58,359 nucleotides of DNA, from the NCBI GenBank assembly GCA_031119555.1, contig JAVHXQ010000020.1, forward strand, positions 1 to 58,359. The letters run 5' to 3'. Position numbers and translations under genes: made by a program. Each line of letters begins with the position of its first letter. Position 1 is the stretch's first letter. This DNA comes from Candidatus Dactylopiibacterium sp. Lineage in GTDB: Bacteria; Pseudomonadota; Gammaproteobacteria; Burkholderiales; Rhodocyclaceae. The notes under the pieces are model-generated. The model was not told where the DNA came from and made no database searches. It saw only the letters and a list, made by a program, of their open reading frames with translations. This document shows positions 19,256 to 27,868 of the stretch, one piece after another.

Positions 19256-22200
19256 TCAAGCCGTGGCGGGCTGCGCGAGCTTGAGGGCAGCTTCCATATC
19301 GACTTCCACCACGCGTGAAACGCCCTGCTCCTGCATCGTCACGCCCACGAGCTGACGCCCCATCTCCATCGTGATCTTGCTGTGGCTGATGAAGATGAAC
19401 TGCGTGACGGCCGACATGTGCCGCACCATGTCGCAATAGCGTTCGGTGTTGGTGTCGTCCAGCGGCGCGTCCACCTCGTCGAGCATGCAGAACGGCGCCG
19501 GGTTGAGCTGGAACATCGCGAACACCAGCGCGATCGCCGTGAGCGCCTTCTCGCCGCCCGAGAGCAGATGGATGGAAGCGTTCTTCTTGCCGGGCGGCTG
19601 GGCGATGATCTGCACGCCGGCATCCAGGATCTCGTCGCCGGTGAGCACGAGCTGGGCCTGACCGCCGCCGAAGAGACGCGGAAAGAGCTCGCTGAAATGG
19701 CGGCTCACGGTGGCGTAGGTTTCGCCGAGCTGGGCGCGCGTGTCGCGGTCGATGCGCCGGATCGCGTCCTCCAGGGTGCCGATCGCGCGCATGAGATCCT
19801 CGAACTGCATGTCGAGGAACTGCTTGCGCTGGCGCGCGGCCTCGAGTTCGGCCAGGGCCGCCAGGTTGACCGCGCCCATGTCCGCGATTTCGCGCGAAAG
19901 CCGGCTCACCTCGCGCGCGAGCGCCGGCTCGCGCACCGACTCCATGACCTCGGCCTCCAGCGGCGCGGGCTCGGCGCCCAGTTCGCCCAGGCGTTCCAGC
20001 GCCTGGCTGCAGCCCAGCTCGGCGGCCTGGTGCCGCAGGCGCAGTTCGCCCAGCGCCTCGCGCAGCGGGCCCAGCGCGTGCTCGGCGCGCAGACGGGCTT
20101 CGTCGAGGCTGCGGATCTGCTGGCTGGCCTCTTCCATGGCCTGGCGGCGCTGCGCCAGCACGTCCTCGCGCGCGCGGCGCATGTCGAGCGCGGTCTGCAG
20201 CGCGCGCTGCAGCTCGGCGTCATCGAGCTTCTCCTGCTCGCCGGCGAGCGAGGCACGCTCGGTCTCCAGACGTTCGAGCTGGGTCTGCGCCAGCTGCGCC
20301 GCGCGGCGGTGCTCGTCGAGCCGCATGTTGGCGTCGCGCAGCGCGAACTCGGCCTCGTGGCGCTGCCGCTGCACGGCGGCCAGGGCATCGCGCTGCTCGC
20401 GCAGGGCGCGCTCGGTCTGCGCGGCGGTTTCGTCCGCTTCGGCCTGGGTCTGCTGCAGGCCACTGGCGCGCGCCTCGGCCGCCGCGCACGCCAGTTCGGC
20501 CTCGGCCACGTGCCCCTGCTCCACGCCTTCCAGGCGCAGCAGCTCGGCGGCCTCGCGCGCGAGCTGCTCCAGCCGTTCGGCCTGCCGCGCCTGCGCCTGC
20601 TGCGCCTTGACGAAGGCGAGCTGCTGCGCGTGCAGGCGCGCCTGCAAGCCTTGCGCCAGGGTGCGCTCCTGCGCGAGCGCGGCCTGCAGGTCCTGGCAGA
20701 CGGCGCGCGCGGCGGAGACGCGATGGGTCGCTTCGTCCACGCGGGCCTCGGCGGGCTGGATCTCGACGGCGAGCGCATCGATCTCGCGCTGGCGCTCGAG
20801 CGCGCCGTGGGTACGCGCATCCGGCGCGTAAAGACTCAGCGCGGCGGCAGAGAGCATCTGCCCGGCGCGATTGACGAGCAGCACGCCGGCTGGCAGCGGC
20901 GCGGAAGCGGCCAGCCAGGGCGCCAGATCCTCCACGGCGTGTACGCCATCGAGCCAGTGCCGCAGGCCGGGCAGCAGTCCGGCACGCGTGCAGCGCAGCT
21001 TCTCTTCGAGCAGCGGGGCGTCGACGAGCGGCGCGCGCGGCTCGGGCATCGGACCGGCGCGCAGGAGGGCCTGGGTCGCGGGCACGGCCTGCGTCAGCCA
21101 GCGCGCCTCCAGCGGCACGGGGCCGAGGGCGGCGAGGCGTTCGCGCAGGACGGCCTCGACCGCAAGCTCCCAGCCCGCCTCGACCTGCAGCGCGCGCCAC
21201 AACGGTTCCTCGTCGGCCAGCCCGGCGTCGCGCAGCCAGGCTTCGAGATCACCGCTGGCCTGCAGGCGCGCCTGCAGACCGGTCAGCGCGTCGTGCCGCG
21301 CGCGCAAGCCGGTGAGTTCGCGCGCGCCGTGCTGGCGCGCCTTGTCGGCATCCTCGGCTTCGATCTGCGCGTCGGCCAGGCGCTGCTGGAGCTGTTCCTG
21401 CCGGAGCTGGGCGGTCTGCTGGGCCTCGACGAGCCCCGCCACCTCGGCTTCCAGCGCGGCCAGCGCCGCTGCGTCCTCGGGCGGCAGGGCGGCGCGCTCG
21501 GCCTCCATGCGTGCCCGCCGCGCCTCGAGCGCGGCGAGCGCCCGTGATGCGGCGTCGCGGCGCGCTTCCTCGACGCGCAGTTGCTGCTCCACCTGGGCAA
21601 GCGCGCGGCGCGCGGCCTCCTGCTGGGCGCGCGCATCGCGCCAGGCGGCGTCGGCCTGCGGCAGTTGGGCATCGGCCTCTTCGGCCTGCAGCGACACGAT
21701 CTCCAGCCGCTCGCTGGCCATCGCGGCCTGTTCGGCCCACTGCGCATCGCCTTCGCGCGCGCTTTCGAGGCGCCCGCGCCACTGCGCCTCTTCGGCGAGC
21801 AACTGGCCACCGCGTTGCGTCAGGCGGGCATGCGTGTCGCGCAGGCGATGCAGCTCGGCCTCGATGCGCGTGAGCTCGGCGCTGATCTCGTAGAGATCGG
21901 CCTGCGCTACCGAAAGAGCTTCGCTGCCGGCCGCATGCGCCTCGCGCGCGAGCGTGGCGCGGGTCTCGGCCTCGACGAGCTGTTGCTGGCCGGCCTCGAT
22001 CTGCGTCTGGTGCCGGGCGATGGCGGCCGCGAGGGCGCTCTGCTCGGCCTGCGCGCTGAGGTGCTTGTAGCGCCACAGCAGGACCTGGCGCTGCGCGAGC
22101 TGCGAGGTCAGCGTCTTGTAGCGCTGCGCCAGCTCGGCCTGTTCGGCCAGGCGTTCGATCTGCTGCGAGAGTTCGGCGCGGATGTCCTCGACGCGGGCGA

Positions 22201-22771
22201 GGTTGTCGCGCGCGTCGGCGAGCCGGCCCTCGGTTTCGCGACGGCGCTCCTTGTAGCGCGTGATGCCCGCGGCCTCTTCGAGAAAGGCCCGCACTTCCTC
22301 GGGGCGCGCCTCGATCACGCGCGAGATCATGCCCTGCTCGATGATGGCGTAGGCGCGCGGCCCCAGGCCGGTGCCGAGGAAGAGATCGATGACGTCCTTG
22401 CGGCGCACGGCCACGTTGTTGATGAAGTAATCGGAGCCGCCGCTGCGATCGACCTGCCGCTTCACGGAGATCTCGGCGTACTGCGACCACTGGCCGGCGG
22501 CACGCCCCTCGGCGTTGTCGAAGATCATCTCGACGCTCGCGCGCGAGACGGGCTTGCGCGTGGTGGAGCCGTTGAAGATCACGTCCTGCATGGATTCGCC
22601 GCGCAGGGCCGAGGCGCGCGATTCGCCGAGCACCCAGCGCACGGCGTCGATGACGTTGGATTTGCCGCAACCGTTCGGCCCGACGATGCCGACGAGCTGC
22701 CCCGGCGTCAGGATGGTGGTCGGATCGACGAAGGATTTGAATCCGGCGAGCTTGAGCTTCGAGAGACGCAC
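19256..22771 (-). CDS. smc: Chromosome partition protein SMC
   Basis: A 1171-residue condensin ATPase that forms V-shaped dimers and compacts and segregates the chromosome with ScpA and ScpB (not in this window). Seen: N-terminal Walker A GPNGCGKSN (about 32-40), long Glu/Ala/Gln-rich coiled coils, a central hinge (about 490-650, less conserved), and the C-terminal signature LLSGGEKALTAIAL with Walker B CMLDEVDAPLD. The start MRLSKLKLAGFKSF is a GTG codon and fits the family N-terminus exactly. It heads the smc-zipA-ligA group and is divergent from dapC. Confidence 0.96.
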   Translation of the reverse strand: MRLSKLKLAGFKSFVDPTTILTPGQLVGIVGPNGCGKSNVIDAVRWVLGESRASALRGESMQDVIFNGSTTRKPVSRASVEMIFDNAEGRAAGQWSQYAEISVKRQVDRSGGSDYFINNVAVRRKDVIDLFLGTGLGPRAYAIIEQGMISRVIEARPEEVRAFLEEAAGITRYKERRRETEGRLADARDNLARVEDIRAELSQQIERLAEQAELAQRYKTLTSQLAQRQVLLWRYKHLSAQAEQSALAAAIARHQTQIEAGQQQLVEAETRATLAREAHAAGSEALSVAQADLYEISAELTRIEAELHRLRDTHARLTQRGGQLLAEEAQWRGRLESAREGDAQWAEQAAMASERLEIVSLQAEEADAQLPQADAAWRDARAQQEAARRALAQVEQQLRVEEARRDAASRALAALEARRARMEAERAALPPEDAAALAALEAEVAGLVEAQQTAQLRQEQLQQRLADAQIEAEDADKARQHGARELTGLRARHDALTGLQARLQASGDLEAWLRDAGLADEEPLWRALQVEAGWELAVEAVLRERLAALGPVPLEARWLTQAVPATQALLRAGPMPEPRAPLVDAPLLEEKLRCTRAGLLPGLRHWLDGVHAVEDLAPWLAASAPLPAGVLLVNRAGQMLSAAALSLYAPDARTHGALERQREIDALAVEIQPAEARVDEATHRVSAARAVCQDLQAALAQERTLAQGLQARLHAQQLAFVKAQQAQARQAERLEQLAREAAELLRLEGVEQGHVAEAELACAAAEARASGLQQTQAEADETAAQTERALREQRDALAAVQRQRHEAEFALRDANMRLDEHRRAAQLAQTQLERLETERASLAGEQEKLDDAELQRALQTALDMRRAREDVLAQRRQAMEEASQQIRSLDEARLRAEHALGPLREALGELRLRHQAAELGCSQALERLGELGAEPAPLEAEVMESVREPALAREVSRLSREIADMGAVNLAALAELEAARQRKQFLDMQFEDLMRAIGTLEDAIRRIDRDTRAQLGETYATVSRHFSELFPRLFGGGQAQLVLTGDEILDAGVQIIAQPPGKKNASIHLLSGGEKALTAIALVFAMFQLNPAPFCMLDEVDAPLDDTNTERYCDMVRHMSAVTQFIFISHSKITMEMGRQLVGVTMQEQGVSRVVEVDMEAALKLAQPATA

Positions 22772-22815
22772 TGGCGGAGTACGGAGCGGACGGCAGGTTC
22801 AAGGGCGGAGCGGGC

Positions 22816-22821
22816 TATAAT
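22816..22821 (+). promoter_or_regulatory. Consensus -10 element (TATAAT) in the smc/dapC divergent region
   Basis: A perfect TATAAT lies 64 bases before dapC in the 113-base region between divergent smc and dapC. The -35 region is poor. It is most likely the dapC-dapD promoter; the reverse strand also reads TATTAT there. Confidence 0.5.
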
Positions 22822-22884
22822 ACCACCCGCCCTGGCGCCGCCATGGCCCGCGCTGCATAGCCACAACAACCAGGCGACACGAAC

Positions 22885-24075
22885 TTGAATCCGCTGCTCG
22901 ATCTGCTCCAGCCCTACCCGTTCGAAAAACTCCGCCAGCTCTTCGCGGGCATCCAGCCGCCGCCACATGCGCCCATCCGCCTGTCGATCGGCGAGCCGCA
23001 ACACGCCACGCCGCCGCTCATCTGCGAGGCCTTGAGCCAGAATTTCTCCGGCCTCTCCGTGTACCCCGCCACGGCCGGCATCGATGCGCTGCGCCAGACC
23101 ATCGCGGGCTGGCTGCAACGACGTTACGGGCTGCCCGCGCTCGACTGGGCGACCCAGGTGCTGCCCGTCAATGGTTCGCGCGAAGCCTTGTTCTCGTTCG
23201 CGCAGGCGGTGGTCGACACGCGCCGCCCGGCACCGCTCGTCGCCTGCCCCAACCCGTTCTACCAGATCTACGAAGGGGCGGCCCTGCTCGCCGGCGCCCG
23301 CCCGGTCTTCCTGAACCAGACGCCCGAGAACGGTTTTGGCTTCGACGCGGCTTCGCTGAGTGCCGACGAGTGGTCGCGGGTGCAGCTGTTCTACGTCTGC
23401 TCGCCCGGCAATCCGACCGGCCGCGTGCTCGACCTGGACGAATGGAAGGCGCTGTTCGCGCTGTCGGACCGCTACGGTTTCGTGATCGCCGCCGACGAGT
23501 GCTACTCCGAAATCTACTTCGACGAGGCGCACCCGCCGCTGGGCGCCCTCGAAGCCGCCCGCAAGCTCGGGCGCGAGGGTTATCCGCGTCTCGTCGTGTT
23601 CTCCAGCCTGTCCAAGCGCTCCAACGTGCCGGGCCTGCGCTCGGGTTTCGTCGCGGGCGACGCGAAGGTGATCGCGGGCTTCCTGAAGTACCGCACCTAT
23701 CACGGCTGTGCGATGAGCACGACGATACAGGCCGCCAGCGTGGCCGCCTGGCAGGACGAAGCCCACGTCGTCGCCAACCGCGCGCTCTACCGCGAGAAGT
23801 TCGACGCCATCGTGCCGCTGCTCGCGGGGGCGCTGGAAGTCAGCCGCCCCGACGCCGCGTTCTACCTGTGGGCGCGCACGCCCGGAGACGACACGGTCTT
23901 CGCGCGCGAGCTGTACGCCGCCACCCACGTGACGGTGCTGCCCGGCCAGTTCCTGGCGCGCGAGGCGCACGGCCGCAACCCTGGCCAGGGCTTCGTGCGC
24001 ATCGCGCTCGTCGCGGGTCTCGAGGAATGCCGCGAGGCCGCCACGCGCATCGCCGCGCATCTTTCGCGGGGCTGA
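22885..24075 (+). CDS. dapC: N-succinyldiaminopimelate aminotransferase
   Basis: A 396-residue PLP-dependent class I aminotransferase that converts N-succinyl-2-amino-6-ketopimelate to N-succinyl-LL-diaminopimelate in lysine and peptidoglycan synthesis. Seen: the substrate/cofactor region [26 protein letters not shown], the motif [11 protein letters not shown], and the PLP lysine in [17 protein letters not shown]. The N-terminus [16 protein letters not shown] is typical of betaproteobacterial DapC and begins with a rare TTG codon; no in-frame ATG is available nearby, because the ATG at 22843 reads into a stop after five codons. dapD follows immediately. Confidence 0.93.
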   Translation: MNPLLDLLQPYPFEKLRQLFAGIQPPPHAPIRLSIGEPQHATPPLICEALSQNFSGLSVYPATAGIDALRQTIAGWLQRRYGLPALDWATQVLPVNGSREALFSFAQAVVDTRRPAPLVACPNPFYQIYEGAALLAGARPVFLNQTPENGFGFDAASLSADEWSRVQLFYVCSPGNPTGRVLDLDEWKALFALSDRYGFVIAADECYSEIYFDEAHPPLGALEAARKLGREGYPRLVVFSSLSKRSNVPGLRSGFVAGDAKVIAGFLKYRTYHGCAMSTTIQAASVAAWQDEAHVVANRALYREKFDAIVPLLAGALEVSRPDAAFYLWARTPGDDTVFARELYAATHVTVLPGQFLAREAHGRNPGQGFVRIALVAGLEECREAATRIAAHLSRG

Positions 24076-24124
24076 GCCCCACCAACGTTTTCACCCGCCT
24101 CCTTACTCATCAGGAAGACACGTC

Positions 24125-24949
24125 ATGTCCCAGCATCCCCTGCAAAGCCTCATCGACGACGCCTTCGAGCGCCGCGCCGAAATCACCCCGACCGCCTGCG
24201 ACCCCATCCTGGCCCGCGCGATCGAGGACGTCATCGCCGAACTGGACGCCGGCCGCCTGCGCGTGGCCGAGAAGATCAACGGTGAGTGGGTGACGCACCA
24301 GTGGCTCAAGAAGGCCGTGCTGCTGTACTTCCGCACGCATGACAACGTGGCCCTCGACGGTGGCGCGGTGCGTTACTTCGACAAGGTGCCGACCAAGTTC
24401 GCCGAGTACTCCGACGCCGACTTCCGTGCCGGCGGCTTCCGCGTGGTGCCGAACGCCGTCGCCCGCCGTGGCGCGTTCATCGGCAAGAACGTGGTGCTGA
24501 TGCCCTCTTACGTCAATATCGGCGCTTACGTGGATGACGGCGCGATGGTCGACACCTGGGCCACCGTGGGCTCCTGCGCGCAGATCGGCAAGAACGTGCA
24601 CCTGTCCGGTGGCGTGGGCATCGGGGGCGTGCTCGAACCGCTGCAGGCGAACCCGACCATCATCGGCGACAACTGCTTCATCGGCGCGCGCTCGGAAGTC
24701 GTGGAAGGCGTGGTCGTGGAAGACAACTGCGTGATCTCGATGGGCGTGTATATCGGCAAGAGCACCAAGATCTACGACCGCGCGACGGGCGAGGTCAGCT
24801 ATGGCCGCATCCCCGAAGGTTCCGTCGTGGTCTCGGGCAACCTGCCCTCGTCCGACGGCAAGTACTCGCTCTACTGCGCGGTGATCGTCAAGCGCGTCGA
24901 TGCGCAGACGCGCTCGAAGACGTCGATCAACGAGCTGCTGCGCGACTGA
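24125..24949 (+). CDS. dapD: Tetrahydrodipicolinate N-succinyltransferase
   Basis: A 274-residue left-handed beta-helix acyltransferase that succinylates tetrahydrodipicolinate, the step before DapC in the succinylase branch of lysine synthesis. Seen: an N-terminal helical domain (1-100) and hexapeptide-repeat region (about 110-220) with [24 protein letters not shown] and [21 protein letters not shown], both nearly invariant in DapD. Length equals the family norm. It lies 49 bases after dapC. dapE, often the next gene, is not in this cluster. Confidence 0.97.
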   Translation: MSQHPLQSLIDDAFERRAEITPTACDPILARAIEDVIAELDAGRLRVAEKINGEWVTHQWLKKAVLLYFRTHDNVALDGGAVRYFDKVPTKFAEYSDADFRAGGFRVVPNAVARRGAFIGKNVVLMPSYVNIGAYVDDGAMVDTWATVGSCAQIGKNVHLSGGVGIGGVLEPLQANPTIIGDNCFIGARSEVVEGVVVEDNCVISMGVYIGKSTKIYDRATGEVSYGRIPEGSVVVSGNLPSSDGKYSLYCAVIVKRVDAQTRSKTSINELLRD

Positions 24950-25022
24950 TCCGCGCCCCGGCCACCTTCGCGGTGGCCGCGCGAACCCAGGCAGATCCGC
25001 TCTGCCGCAACGGAGGCAAGGC

Positions 25023-26201
25023 ATGATTTTCGACAAGCTGTTCCAGTTGATGGCTGAACGCCATGCCTCCGACATCTTCGTGTCGGCGGGCGCACCGATC
25101 CACATCAAGATCAATGGCGTGGTGGTGCCGGTGAACCAGCAGGTCATGGACCCCGCGGTGATCCAGCGCATGGCCTACGAAATCATGACGCCCGAGCAGG
25201 TGGCCGATTTCGAGCGCGACCGCGAGCTCAACATCTCGTTCTCGCGCCGTGGCCTGGGCAACTTCCGCCTGAACTTCTTCTGGCAGCGCAACAGCGTGGG
25301 CATCGTCGTGCGCTACATCCAGGGCGAGATTCCCGCGCTGGAAACGCTGAACCTGCCGCCCGTGCTCTACGAGATCATCATGGAGAAGCGCGGCCTGGTG
25401 CTCGTGGTCGGCGCCACCGGCTCGGGCAAGTCGACGACCATCGCGTCGATGCTCGACTACCGCAACAGCAACGTGCCGGGGCACATCCTCACGGTGGAAG
25501 ACCCGATCGAGTACCTCTTCCGCCACAAGCGCTCGGTCGTCAATCAGCGCGAGGTGGGGTTCGACACCCACAGCTGGCACGACGCGCTGCGCAACGCCAT
25601 GCGCCAGGCGCCGGACTGCATCCTGATCGGCGAGATCCGCGACCTCGAAACCATGAAGGCGGCGATCTCCTACGCGCAGTCGGGCCACCTCGTGCTGGCC
25701 ACGCTGCACGCCAACAACGCGCACCACGCGCTCAACCGCATCACGAGCTTCTATCCGCTCGAAAACCGCCCGCTGCTGTTCCTGGACCTCGCCGTCTCGC
25801 TGCGCAGCATCATCTCGCAGCGCCTCGTGAAGAAACCCGACGGCTCGCGCATCCCGGCCGCCGAAATCCTCATGAACACCCGCCACGTGGCCGAACTCAT
25901 CGAGCGCGGCGAATTCGGCGACGTGCGCGAAGCCATGGAAAAGTCGCTCGCCCCCGGTTCCCAGACCTTCGAGCAGGATCTCTTCCGCCTTTATCGCGGT
26001 GGCGTCATCTCGCTCGAGGAAGCGCTCGCGAACTCGGATTCCCCGACCAATTTCTCATGGCTCGTGAACAACGCGCCGTCCGAGAGTGAAGGCGGCGGCA
26101 AACCCTCGCCCGTATTCGATACGATCACGGACTTCGAGCCCGCCGAGGAAGACGGCGCCTCCTTCAGCACCTTCACCCTGCACATGGAAGACGCGCGCTG
26201 A
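25023..26201 (+). CDS. pilU: PilT/PilU-type retraction ATPase (PilU-like)
   Basis: A 392-residue hexameric secretion ATPase of the type IV pilus retraction class. Seen: Walker A GATGSGKSTT (about 131-140), Asp box VEDPIEYL, Walker B DCILIGEIRD, and His box HLVLATLHANNAHHAL. The N-terminus MIFDKLFQLMAERHASDIFVSAG and the absence of the PilT AIRNLIRE motif favour PilU, an accessory retraction motor that works with PilT. GGAGG lies before the ATG. No other pilus gene is in the window; the gene is embedded between dapD and prmB. The C-terminal 50 residues after ALANSDSPTNFSWL are acidic and low in conservation. Confidence 0.85.
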   Translation: MIFDKLFQLMAERHASDIFVSAGAPIHIKINGVVVPVNQQVMDPAVIQRMAYEIMTPEQVADFERDRELNISFSRRGLGNFRLNFFWQRNSVGIVVRYIQGEIPALETLNLPPVLYEIIMEKRGLVLVVGATGSGKSTTIASMLDYRNSNVPGHILTVEDPIEYLFRHKRSVVNQREVGFDTHSWHDALRNAMRQAPDCILIGEIRDLETMKAAISYAQSGHLVLATLHANNAHHALNRITSFYPLENRPLLFLDLAVSLRSIISQRLVKKPDGSRIPAAEILMNTRHVAELIERGEFGDVREAMEKSLAPGSQTFEQDLFRLYRGGVISLEEALANSDSPTNFSWLVNNAPSESEGGGKPSPVFDTITDFEPAEEDGASFSTFTLHMEDAR

Positions 26202-26267
26202 GCGCCGCGCCTCCCCTCCCACCCCCGCGCGGCGCCCGAGGGCGCCGCGGGTATTTCAAGGATTGCC

Positions 26268-27239
26268 ATGCAAGACGACCGCCACGCGCACCCCGATCAC
26301 GATTGCGATGAAGATTGCGATCACCACGACCACGATCATGACCACCACCACGGCCCCCACGACGAACTGGTGACCGTGCGCGACCTCGTGCGCTACGCGA
26401 CGAGCCGCTTCAACCGCGCGGGCCTGTTCTTCGGCCACGGCAGCAACGACGCCTTCGACGAGGCGGTGTACCTCGTGCTGCGCACGCTGCACCTTCCGCT
26501 GGACCGGCTCGAACCCTTCTTCGATGCCTGCATTCCCGCCGACGAACGCAGCGAGGTGCTGGACATCATCGAACGCCGTGTCAGCGAGCGCATTCCGGCC
26601 GCTTACCTGACGCGCGAAGCCTGGCTGGGCGATTTCCGCTTCTACGTCGATGAGCGCGTGATCGTGCCGCGCTCCTACTGCTTCGAGCTGCTCGAGGCCG
26701 GCCTTTCGCCGTGGATCGCCGACCCCGAGGGCGTGACGCGCGCGCTCGACCTGTGCACGGGCAGCGGGTGCCTCGCGGTGCTGCTCGCCCACCACTTCCC
26801 CCACGCGCAGGTCGACGCGATCGACCTGTCCGAGGATGCGCTCGACGTGGCACGCCAGAACGTCGCCGATTACGGCCTGCAGGATGTCGTGCGCCTGATC
26901 CGCTCCGACGTTTTCGATGCGCTGGGCGACGAGCGTTACGACCTCATCCTGAGCAACCCGCCCTACGTCACCGAAGCGTCCATGCAGGTGCTGCCCGAGG
27001 AATACCTGCACGAGCCGCGCATGGCGCTGGCGGCGGGCGACGACGGGCTGGACGTCGTGCGCCGCATCATCGCGGGGGCGCGTCGCCACCTTGCCGACGA
27101 CGGCGTGCTGATCGTCGAAGTGGGCCACAACCGCGATCTCGTCGAAGCCGCCTTCCCGCATCTCGAGTTCGTCTGGCTCACCGAGGCCAGCGAGGCCGAG
27201 AAGGTCTTCCTGCTGCGCGCCGACCAGTTGCCGGCCTGA
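26268..27239 (+). CDS. prmB: Ribosomal protein L3 glutamine methyltransferase, with His-rich N-terminal extension
   Basis: A 323-residue SAM-dependent methyltransferase that N5-methylates a glutamine of ribosomal protein L3. Seen: helical N-domain, SAM motif LDLCTGSGCLAVLLAHHFP and catalytic NPPY in LILSNPPYVTE. Uniquely, residues 1-31 are almost all His and Asp (pattern HxHxDxDxD, then HHDHDHDHHH) before the family's usual start near ELVTVRDLV. The first ATG has AAGGA six bases upstream and no better start is downstream, so the tail is probably translated. It could bind metal ions, but that is untested. Confidence 0.92.
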   Translation: MQDDRHAHPDHDCDEDCDHHDHDHDHHHGPHDELVTVRDLVRYATSRFNRAGLFFGHGSNDAFDEAVYLVLRTLHLPLDRLEPFFDACIPADERSEVLDIIERRVSERIPAAYLTREAWLGDFRFYVDERVIVPRSYCFELLEAGLSPWIADPEGVTRALDLCTGSGCLAVLLAHHFPHAQVDAIDLSEDALDVARQNVADYGLQDVVRLIRSDVFDALGDERYDLILSNPPYVTEASMQVLPEEYLHEPRMALAAGDDGLDVVRRIIAGARRHLADDGVLIVEVGHNRDLVEAAFPHLEFVWLTEASEAEKVFLLRADQLPA

Positions 27240-27262
27240 GCGCGCTCGCCCCACGCGGCATG

Positions 27263-27289
27263 AAAAAGGGCAGCCCTCGGGCTGCCCTT
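27263..27289 (-). terminator. Intrinsic terminator of the isc operon
   Basis: An 11-bp stem (27266-27276 with 27279-27289; the apex probably opens to a CTCG tetraloop) followed on the minus strand by five T (27263-27267). It lies 20 bases past iscX and may also stop the convergent prmB transcript. Confidence 0.88.
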
Positions 27290-27308
27290 GCGCTGCGCGC
27301 CGGGGGGC

Positions 27309-27503
27309 TCAATCGCGTTCGTCGATCCAGGTCTGCTGGATCGCTTCGAGGATGCGCTCGCCGCAATGCGCGGGGTTATCGTCGAATCCCGGCAGCGCCT
27401 TGACCCAGTTCATGAGGTCCATGAAGTTCACGCGCGCGGGGTCCACGTCGGGATGCGCCTCGAGCAGTGCCTCCACGATGGCCAGCGTATCGGTCCATTT
27501 CAT
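27309..27503 (-). CDS. iscX: Fe-S assembly adaptor IscX
   Basis: A 64-residue acidic protein typical of IscX/YfhJ, which binds IscS and tunes iron delivery during Fe-S cluster assembly. Seen: start MKWTDTLAIVEALLEAHPD, then NWVKALPGFDD and ILEAIQQTWIDE. Its ATG overlaps the fdx stop in an ATGA arrangement, so it is translated as the last gene of the isc operon. Confidence 0.95.
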   Translation of the reverse strand: MKWTDTLAIVEALLEAHPDVDPARVNFMDLMNWVKALPGFDDNPAHCGERILEAIQQTWIDERD

Positions 27504-27844
27504 TTGCTGTTCCCTTCGCTGACCATGTTGATGGTGTAGCGCGGCAGCTCGACCACCAGCGGCGTGTCGCGGATTTCGGCCTGGCACGACAGGCGCGACT
27601 GCGGCTCCAGGCCCCAGGCCTTGTCGAGCATGTCTTCCTCGAGTTCGTCGGCGGGCTCGAGGGATTGCCCGCCCTCGCGCACGAACACGTGGCAGGTCGT
27701 GCAGGCGCACGACTGCTCGCAGGCGTGTTCGATCGCGATGTCGTTCTGGAGCAAGGCGGTGCACAGGCTGGTGCCGGGCTCGACTTCGAGGACGGCGCCG
27801 TCGGGGCACAGTTCGGGGTGCGGCAGGACTACGATCTGGGTCAT
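27500..27844 (-). CDS. fdx: ISC-type 2Fe-2S ferredoxin
   Basis: A 114-residue adrenodoxin-like ferredoxin that supplies electrons for Fe-S cluster assembly. The cluster cysteines are in EHACEQSCACTTC (C-x5-C-x2-C) plus a fourth in RLSCQAEI. Placed between hscA and iscX in the canonical order; 24 bases after hscA. Confidence 0.96.
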   Translation of the reverse strand: MTQIVVLPHPELCPDGAVLEVEPGTSLCTALLQNDIAIEHACEQSCACTTCHVFVREGGQSLEPADELEEDMLDKAWGLEPQSRLSCQAEIRDTPLVVELPRYTINMVSEGNSK

Positions 27845-27868
27845 TTCAGGTTCCTGTACGAGGCCGCC

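Noticed and set aside
19382..21547. Plus-strand open frame opposite smc
   Set aside because: Antisense shadow of the coiled-coil coding region, with Leu/Arg/Gln-rich low-complexity translation.
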